Part shown: one piece after another, positions 57,001-64,000 of the stretch
Position numbering within the stretch: the stretch's first letter is position 1
Layout: each line of letters begins with the position of its first letter
Source: Pyronema omphalodes
Taxonomy: Eukaryota > Ascomycota > Pezizomycetes > Pezizales > Pyronemataceae
Assembly: GCA_024516155.1 (NCBI GenBank)
Contig: JAJJXM010000011.1
Coordinates: forward strand, 591,501-655,500
Direction: 5' to 3'
DNA: 64,000 nt
Made by a program: the position numbers and the translations under genes
Notes under the pieces: model-generated
What the model was told of the DNA's origin: nothing
The model's input: only the letters and a program-made list of their open reading frames with translations
The model's database searches: none

Positions 57001-59532
57001 GAAATGGGGATACTCGCAACTGAATCGAGTGTTGGTAACAGAACAAAAAACAGAACACAAAACACAAAACACAACGAGGAACAAAATGAAAAGCAAAACG
57101 CTGAACTCCAAACCGCCATAAAAATATGTTTTGGCTTTATGCAGACTAGGCTGGGCATCTCCAAAATTCCCGAAATGGGGGATACTCGCAACTGAATCGA
57201 GTGTTGGTAGCAGAACAAAAAACAGAAGAAGAAAACAAAACGCTGAACTCGAAACTGCCATAAGAATATCTTTTGGCTTTATGCAGACTAGGCTGGGCAT
57301 CTCCAAAATTCCCGAAATGGGGGATACTCGCAACTGAATCGAGTGTTGGTAACAGAACAAAAAACAGGACAAGAAAACAAAAAGCTGAACCCCAAACCGC
57401 CATAAAAATATGTTTTGGCTTTATGCAGACTAGGCTGGACATCTCCAAAATTCCCGAAACCGGGGATACTCGCAACTGAATCGAGTGTTGGTAACAGAAC
57501 AAAAAACAGAACACAAAACACAAAACACAACGAGGAACAAAATGAAAAGCAAAACGCTGAACTCCAAACCGCCATAAAAATATGTTTTGGCTTTATGCAG
57601 ACTAGGCTGGGCATCTCCAAAATTCCCGAAACCGGGGATACTCGCAACTGAATCGAGTGTTGGTAACAGAACAAAAAACAGAACAAGAAACAGAACAAAA
57701 AACAGAACAAGAAAACAAAACGCTGAACTCCAAACCGCCATAAGAATATGTTTTGGCTTTATGCAGACTAGGCTGGGCATCTCCAAAATTCCCGAAATCG
57801 GGGATACTCGCAACTTAATCGAGTGTTGGTAACAGAACAAAAACAGAACACGAAACAAAACAAGAAAACAAAACGCTGAACTCCAAACCGCCATAAGAAT
57901 GTGTTTTGGCTTTATGCAGACAAGGCTGGGCATCTCCAAAATTCCCGAAACCGGGGATACTCGCAACTTAATCGAGTGTTGGATAACAGAACGAAAAACA
58001 AAACAAGAAAACAAAACGCTGAACTCCAAACCGCCATAAGAATGTGTTTTGGCTTTATGCAGACTAGGCTGGGCATCTCCAAAATTCCCGAAACCGGGGA
58101 TACTCGCAACTGAATCGAGTGTTGGATAACAGAACAAAAAGCAGAACAGAAAACAAAACGCTGGACTCCAAACCGCCATAAAAATATGTTTTGGCTTTAT
58201 GCAGACTAAGCTGGGCATCTCCAAAATTCCCGAAATCGGGGATACTCGCAACTTAATCGAGTGTTGGTAGCAGAACAAAAACAGAACACAAAACAAAACG
58301 AGGAACAAAACGAAAAACAAAACGAATAACAAAACGAAAAACAAAACGAATAACAAAACGAAAAACAAAACGAAAAACAAAACGAAAAACAAAACGAAAA
58401 ACAAAACGAAAAACAAAACGAAAAATAGAACGAAAAATAGAACGAAAAACAAAACAAGAAAACAGAACTCCGAACACAAAACCGCGATAAAAATATGTTT
58501 TGGCTTCATGCAGACTAGGCTGGGCATCTCCAAAATTCCCGCAATGGGGGATACTCGCAACTGAATCGAGTGTTGGTAACAAAACAAGAAACGGACAAGA
58601 AAAAAACAGAACAAAAAAACAGAAAAACACACAAAACAAAAAACAGAACAAAAAACATAACAAAAAACAGAACAAAAAACATAACCAAAAACATAACAAA
58701 AAACAGAACAAAAAACAGAACCAAAAACATAACAAAAAACAGAACCAAAAACATAACAAAAAACAGAACAAACAACATAACAAAAAACAGAACAAAAATC
58801 ATAACAAAAAACATAACCAAAAACATAACCAAAAACATAACAAAAAACAGAACAAAAAACAGAACCAAAAACAGAACAAAAAACAGAACCAAAAACATAA
58901 CAAAAAACAGAACAAAAAACAGAACAAAAAACATAACAAAAAACATAACAAAAAACCGAAAAACAATTCAGAACAAAAGGCAGACCCAGAAAAAACACCT
59001 CAATCCTCCTGAACTCAATCCTCCTCACCTCAATCCTCCTCACCCCAATCCTCCTTGCTCCAATCCTCCTCAACCCAACCCTCCTCAACCCAATCCTCTC
59101 GAACCCAATGCTCCTCACCCCAATGCTCCTCACCCCAATCCTGCCCACCCCAATCCTCCTTGCTCCAATCCTCCTCAACCCAACCCTCCTCAACCCAATC
59201 TTCTCGAACCCAATGCTCCTCACCCCAATGCTCCTCACCCCAATCCTGCCCACCCCAATCCTCCTTGCTCCAATCCTCCTCAACCCAACCCTCCTCAACC
59301 CAATCCTGCTCAACCCAACCCTCCTTAACCCAATCCTCCTCACCCCAATCCTCCTCACCCCAATCCTTCAGATCCCAATTCTCCCGAACCCAAACCGCCA
59401 GACTACAACTCCCCAGACTCCGAACCTCCTCTTACATATTTCAAAATCTATTTTGGCTTTAACCAGACAAGTCTGGGCTTCTCCAAAATTCCCGTTGTCC
59501 AATTGGGGATACTCCGAATAAAATCGAGCGTT
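54087..59532. repeat. Composite satellite array: 22 copies of a 78-bp core with 12-bp microsatellite spacers
   Basis: Core: TTTTGGCTTTATGCAGACTA GGCTGGGCATCTCCAAAATT CCCGAAATGGGGATACTCGC AACTGAATCGAGTGTTGG. Copies start near 54087, 54489, 54984, 55127, 55411, 55576, 55716, 55858, 56148, 56614, 56778, 56958, 57129, 57271, 57413, 57584, 57751, 57904, 58047, 58189, 58498 and 59451. Each inner copy is followed by a T-poor spacer of tandem 12-mers (AACAAAACAGAA, ACAGAACAAAAA, ACATAACAAAAA or AACAAAACGAAA types, from one to over 20 units). A linker like CGCCGAACTCCAAACCGCCA TAAAAATATG then leads into the next core. The first and last cores are the most divergent and share GGGCTTCTCC instead of GGGCATCTCC, as expected for array edges. 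Long open frames exist on both strands (up to 642 codons, 59358-57430 minus), but low T content and periods divisible by 3 explain them. Confidence 0.9.
58985..59395 (+). repeat. CCT-rich 15-bp minisatellite with 105-bp higher-order period
   Basis: Units of the type CAATCCTCCTCAACC, CAATGCTCCTCACCC and CAATCCTCCTTGCTC run for about 410 bp. The block starting CTCCTTGCTCCAATCC recurs at 59051, 59156 and 59261, giving a 105-bp (7 x 15) higher-order unit. It sits inside the composite array between cores 21 and 22 and would encode Pro/Asn-rich peptides (NPPHPNPPCS) only if transcribed. Confidence 0.85.
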
Positions 59533-60413
59533 TGATCAACAGCATTACAAGTCAAGTTTAGTATATCAACTTCCGTCCGTGGTATATGGTGCAACAAGAA
59601 TAACGTCGAATCAGGAGTCTGGTGAGAAATAAATAGGCTTATATAGATATGCACACGCCAAACATGAGGAAATCTGCGAGGGATCCGCGAAGTGGATATC
59701 CCGACGCAATCACATGAGGTACATCCCTTCGTCCCTCATCCATTATACGTTGGGCGGCTTTCAATCACAAGGTGTAATTGCATAATTCTCTCCTTCTCCC
59801 GTGCGTCGTTCTGACACAACAGTTATGATATCTGGATGCTGGAAAACGGTGATAACTATGAATCCCAGTGAGTCATTTGCAACAGTGGTGGACTAGATCC
59901 CGTGGATCTGTCCATCATGATCCATCTTCCATGTACCGCATTTTTGATTCTAACAAGGTGTTTTTACTCTATGCATCTGTGATGCAGCGTATCACTGATA
60001 CCTTCAGGGGCATCAACATTGTCATCTGGATCAATTTTACCTTCAGCCGGCTGGACAAATTCTGATTTTCGGTGCACCTGACCCGGTCCAAGTCATCATG
60101 ATAGCAGGTTTACAGTTTCCTTGTCCATGGTCAGATTCGGTTGGCGGGTGGAATTATGTTGGTTGAGAGCGATAAGATGAATGTGTAGCTGTATTTCTTG
60201 TCACGGGCATTCGAGGATTCGCCCTAGTGACAGCCACGTAATCAAGGTCTGCCTTTGATTTTCCTCAAACGGGGTTGCATTCCTGTTTGAAAGTGGTCGA
60301 GACGGGGCCTTTTTTTTCTTTTGGCGTCAGATAATTTCAACAATGGTAATGACAGAAATTCATGGGAAAAATACAAGAATTGATGCTTCATACTGAAACT
60401 GGATACAGGATGT
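59533..60413. other. Intergenic between repeat arrays
   Basis: About 880 bp, no gene recognised. A 65-codon plus-strand frame (59868-60065) has no support. Confidence 0.45.
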
Positions 60414-60665
60414 TGGGCACTGGATGATGGGCACTCGATGATGGGCACGGGATGTTGGACACTGGATGTTGGACACTGGATGTTGGACACTGGATGTTGG
60501 ACACTGGATGTTGGACACTGGATGTTGGACACTGGATGTTGGACACTGGATGTTGGACACTGGAGGTTTGACAGTGGATGTCGGACACTGGATATTGAAC
60601 ACTGGATGTTGGACACTGGATGTTGGACACCGGATGGTTAATTGGATATTGGATACTGGATGTGG
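60414..60665. repeat. 15-bp minisatellite (ACTGGATGTTGGACA)
   Basis: Around 16 tandem units, nearly perfect between about 60445 and 60560 and decaying on both sides (GATGATGGGCAC variants on the left, GGATATTGAACACT and GGATACTGGATGTGG variants on the right). On the minus strand it reads as VQHPVSNIQCPTSS-type peptides, a by-product of the period of 15. Confidence 0.9.
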
Positions 60666-60804
60666 GACACTGAGCACCGGATACTGCACACTGGGAACTA
60701 AACACTGGAAACTGCACCGGACTTACTTTCATTTTCTTTATTGTGGTTATCGAGAGGAGTCCGAGTACGGAATGCCTTCTTCCAAACAGCGTACAGTTCA
60801 TACC

Positions 60805-61032
60805 TCACACACTTGGGCTCGGGCTCGATCTTTCCGGAAATGAGGATAGCTTCATCCCCCGAAACCAGATACCGATGTTCTGCGTAGCAGACAGTGCAAG
60901 GAATCCCCCTCTGAGGACATAGTCGTGCTCGGTGCCGTAGACGTCGAAGGTTGGGGAGAAAGCACGACGTTGCGTGTTGGAGGTAGAGGCAGTGCTAGCT
61001 AAGGAATTACTTCGGTTTAGCTCATCCGGCAT
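60805..61032 (-). CDS. Doubtful small protein gene, frame conflict with a second frame
   Basis: From the ATG at 61032 a 75-residue frame reads MPDELNRSNSLASTASTSNT QRRAFSPTFDVYGTEHDYVL RGGFLALSATQ and stops at 60805. A second minus-strand frame over the same DNA runs on further and looks more protein-like at its end: YAEHRYLVSGDEAILISGKI EPEPKCVRYELYAVWKKAFR TRTP, reaching a perfect donor (GTAAGT) near 60729, beside the minisatellite. Either the true gene is spliced between the two frames, or it is a frameshifted relic. No family recognised. Confidence 0.35.
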   Translation of the reverse strand: MPDELNRSNSLASTASTSNTQRRAFSPTFDVYGTEHDYVLRGGFLALSATQNIGIWFRGMKLSSFPERSSPSPSV

Positions 61033-63000
61033 TTTCTTATTGTTTGTAAGATCGTGTGATTGGTTGTAAGACGCTGCGAAGTGTTGAGAAGGCGTTGTAG
61101 TAAAGTTCTTCCAAGCTGAAGGGTTGTCTGAAGCATCGTTTCGAGGAACTGGTGATAACAACAGGATGACGAGAAGTAATGTGGTATTGACCTTTAGGCC
61201 AGTGGAGGAAACTGCTCATGGAAGATGTGGTTGAGTGAGGGTTAAGACTAGGGTAAGTTGTCGTCAAATTAGTATATTCCATTGATACTGCAATACATCC
61301 ATGTTTCACGAGGTACACCAACGAAGGGCTCGGTAACTTTGGTTTCACGCGCGGGCTAGATACTAGGCATACCATATCATTCGTTCACCTTCATCGGTCA
61401 TTCTTCAGACTTGCGTATAGCTTCCTAGGTTCTGGGGCACGAGAATTAAATGGAAATAAAAATTATAAAATTAGAACTCTGCCATCCTGTCCATGCACTG
61501 TCTGCGTACTCAACTCTATGCTTCCACTCCATATTTCCTTCCACATGCGGCGTCGGAAAGAAGATAAAATATCCAAACCCAAAATTACCCGTCAAAAAGA
61601 TCCCCCTCCCCCATCTCGTATATCCCCATCAGCCTGGTCGGTCACTCAGACTATACTACTGTCTCAGTCCCATCTTCGAGGCTGCATATTGTAATCTTCT
61701 ATGCCCCTAGATCGCTTTCCCAATTTTGAGTTCCTGGCTCTGGGTCAATACCGCATCAACTTTTTAGTCCATATAATCGGTGGAATACTAAAGGAACGCA
61801 TGGATTATAATGATAGCATGACAACTTGATGGAGCGACAAGAAAGTGTGCGAGGTAAAAAAACTCAAGCCAAAGATAGATTACCAGCCCCACTTCAATCT
61901 CTCCGACCCGATCAGTAGAAACATAATCACCTCTCACCCTATCTCAACCACAATCCAACCATCACAAAATACCAAAGCAGATGCAGAGAAGTAAAATATA
62001 ACTCCACAGGACATTGAATTATTGAGGGCTAGACGCTGAAGCCGAATATGTAACAGAAGTTCCACTGCTGTATATATGAGCGTAGGTCTATCCTCAATTC
62101 CTTCATATTTCACTATTTTATCGGTCACTATACTACAGATATTACTACTGCAACTCTGGGATCAATTTTAGTACAAAATATATATGCACTATTATTCCCC
62201 AAAACGAAAAAACAAAAAAGAAAGTTCGGCTGAAACTAGATGAATATCGAGTGATATCATGTGCATATGTATATTAATCTTGCCTGCATACTCACAATTG
62301 CCCAATCATATGCTCTCACATATACGAGGTGCTGGACAAAAGTGACCGTCACCCCGCGCGGCGCTTAGCACAGAAAAGTGACGGTCACTTTTGTCACGGT
62401 ACCGTACGGGTTATCATATCTTATGCAAATGAATACACATTAATGCGAACAAAAAAGTAACACAACACAAAACGTATCCAGCCAGACCCCTCACTGCAAA
62501 AGTCAGTGTATCAAGCCCCCAAGTCCCTCGTTCAAAGTTCGCTGCCTAACTCATACTCCTACAGCTCCGGGTCGATACAAGGTTAAATACATACGCCAAG
62601 CATATTTTACATCTGATACTTTACATTTGGCTTCATAAAACACCACAACACCACAGCACGCGCCAGTGCCTAGCCCGGCAAGGCGCTACGGCTCGCTTGT
62701 AATTTGTAATTTGTAGCTTGTTACCTGTAGCTTGCGTCTAAGTTTTAAGGCAGAAGGGCTACTGTAGGTACATAGATACCCAAGTACCTGAGTACAAAGA
62801 TACATAGATACGCAGGTACACCGATCGATGATGGGCAGCAAAATATATTGAGCCGGGGATATGTGTAGGGGATGGCAGATGTTTAATCCGTCCCTGCAAA
62901 GCCAGCAGAGCCCGCGGAGGCGATGGAATGAACTAATAGATAATACGGATCAGACCGTACTCGGACTGTGGGGTGTCCGTCCATCCCTGTGTATCACGTG
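61033..63000. other. 2-kb stretch with a short inverted-repeat element
   Basis: No gene recognised. Contains the 18-bp inverted repeat at 62335-62395 and short TACATAGATAC-like direct repeats at about 62765-62815. Confidence 0.5.
62335..62395. mobile_element. 18-bp perfect inverted repeat, MITE or Tc1/mariner end remnant
   Basis: GACAAAAGTGACCGTCAC (62335-62352) and its exact reverse complement (62378-62395) flank 25 bp. The right arm also lies in the smaller palindrome AAAAGTGAC-G-GTCACTTTT. The outer context GTGCTGGACAAAAGTGACC resembles terminal repeats of fungal Tc1/mariner elements, so a solo-end fold-back or deletion derivative is likely. Confidence 0.5.
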
Positions 63001-63258
63001 AGTTGATACTTTGAGAAGAAGTGGTGAACTATTTATAGCGGTATATACAAATGGAAGAAACTATGGTTCACTATGGCTAGTTATGGGTGAGAGTTTATGT
63101 CGAAGGTCTCACACAGGCACGAGAAGAAGAAAAGTGGAGGTGGGAACCGGATGTATTAACGAGCGTGAAGGGTCAGACATAGACGGGCAAGCGAGTGCCT
63201 ATACATAGAGAGTGGTCCACCTCCACCTAAGCACTAGGGCCTTAGGCGCACTTCAACA
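63001..63258 (-). mobile_element. 3' LTR of a Ty1/copia retrotransposon
   Basis: Read on the minus strand, the LTR starts TGTTGAAGTGCGCC (from 63258), directly after a G-rich polypurine tract (GACGAGGGGG, 63270-63261). It ends ...AAAGTATCAACT near 63001, an almost matching inverse of TGTTGA. It carries a TATA box (CTATAAATAG). Length is about 258 bp. The other LTR is outside the window, so the ends are inferred. Confidence 0.7.
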
Positions 63259-63503
63259 CACCCCCTCGTCTAAGGACGGGTGCTACAAACATAATAATAA
63301 GAAGAAATAACAATCCATCATAACAGAAAGCAAGAACAATACCATAGAGAAAGAAAATACCCAATTACCCATAAAAGAAGAAGTGAGGAAACCCATAAGA
63401 AGAACAACCCAAATAAAACAACACAATTCAATCATCATCATAATCAGCAATCAGCAGCTATACTTCAGTCACAACACACACTTATTCATTCAAATCAAAC
63501 CCA

Positions 63504-64000
63504 TTAATCATTATTACCATTCAACGTTTCCATCCCTAAGAGTTTCACGGCCAACGCGTGTGTTGGTCCAGGGAGCGGTTTAGTGAGGATATCTGCGACA
63601 TTCTCTTTGGACGCAATGTATTCGAACGATACCGTTCCCTTTCTAGCTTCGTCGATCGAGTGATGGAACTTCACATCGATGTGTTTTGTTTTCGCCTTGA
63701 TGACGCCGGTCTGGAGGAGGCGAAGTGCTCCCATGTTGTCACAACGGACCGAGGTCGGCACTTTGTTATCCCAGGCTTCGGTGTCGTCCATCAATAGGCG
63801 GAACCAGATCGCTTCACGGGTCGCATTGCTGCATGCAATGTACTCGGCTTCAAGAGTGGAAAGGGCGATGACGGACTGCTTCTTTGAGCTCCAGTGAATC
63901 GGCCCGTCCGCTCCTGGCGCAAGGACTACGCACCCCCCGACGCTTTTCCGATCGGCTGTACTGCTGGCCCAGTCGCTGTCGGAGAAGAGTCGCAAACAGT
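63504..64000 (-). CDS. Ty1/copia polyprotein, RNase H end (partial)
   Basis: The frame enters from the right edge (64000) and stops at 63504; about 165 residues are seen. RNase H motifs: FSDSDWASSTADRKSVGGCV, WSSKKQSVIALSTLEAEYIA, VRCDNMGALRLLQ and the copia-typical KHIDVKFHHSIDE with SKENVADILTKPLP. The catalytic Asp, Glu and Asp are present and no stop or shift is seen, so this end looks intact and fairly young. About 245 bp of untranslated internal sequence separate it from the polypurine tract and LTR. Reverse transcriptase, integrase and gag must lie to the right of the window. Confidence 0.95.
   Translation of the reverse strand, partial: CLRLFSDSDWASSTADRKSVGGCVVLAPGADGPIHWSSKKQSVIALSTLEAEYIACSNATREAIWFRLLMDDTEAWDNKVPTSVRCDNMGALRLLQTGVIKAKTKHIDVKFHHSIDEARKGTVSFEYIASKENVADILTKPLPGPTHALAVKLLGMETLNGNND

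Noticed and set aside
54087..59532. CRISPR-like array (repeat plus spacer layout)
   Set aside because: Spacers are tandem microsatellites of variable length, not unique sequences, and the genome is eukaryotic with introns.

Overview
The window looks like nuclear DNA from a filamentous ascomycete (Pezizomycotina). Introns are short (mostly 45-65 nt) with CTAAC/CTGAC-like branch sites. Products include Pezizomycotina-type families (CCDC47/DUF1682, a fungal tail-conserved small protein, a barley-type pathogen-related protein). THI4 carries a eukaryotic TPP riboswitch in a 5'UTR intron. I cannot fix the class from sequence alone; an early-diverging class such as Orbiliomycetes or Pezizomycetes is only a guess.

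Layout. About 0-24.5 kb is a dense housekeeping block: SEC72-like translocon subunit, a small F-box protein, CCDC47-like ER membrane protein, COX7, TRS20 (sedlin), RPL35, GOS1, ATP10, ADE1, a synaptojanin-type phosphoinositide phosphatase, tRNA-Lys(CTT), an unknown secreted protein, a membrane J-protein and a conserved fungal protein. About 24.5-53.5 kb is looser: a mucin-like membrane protein with a PPAY motif, mitochondrial acetylornithine aminotransferase (ARG8), a C2H2 protein, a small stress-type protein, THI4 with its riboswitch, a pathogen-related SnoaL-like protein, a weak two-exon gene, N-myristoyltransferase, UTP25, a GNAT acetyltransferase and a large unknown protein. Gene-poor gaps of 1-4 kb separate several of these.

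From 54 kb on, the region is repeats. A 5.4-kb composite array holds 22 copies of a ~78-bp core separated by 12-bp microsatellites of variable length. It is followed by a CCT-rich 15-bp minisatellite with a 105-bp higher-order period, another 15-bp minisatellite at 60.4 kb, a short inverted-repeat element, and the 3' end (RNase H plus LTR) of a Ty1/copia retrotransposon that runs off the right edge.

The genes do not form one pathway. Themes are ER/Golgi traffic (SEC72, CCDC47, J-protein, TRS20, GOS1), mitochondrial assembly and metabolism (COX7, ATP10, ARG8), phosphoinositides, purine and thiamine synthesis, and ribosome production (RPL35, UTP25). Several neighbours are divergent pairs sharing short promoters (COX7/TRS20, RPL35/GOS1, ATP10/ADE1, NMT1/UTP25). 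The two most interesting signals are the THI4 riboswitch, whose aptamer repeats a self-complementary hexamer found at the upstream splice donor, and the structured composite repeat array.

Multi-exon genes are given as full spans; exon boundaries worked out by hand are in the evidence text.
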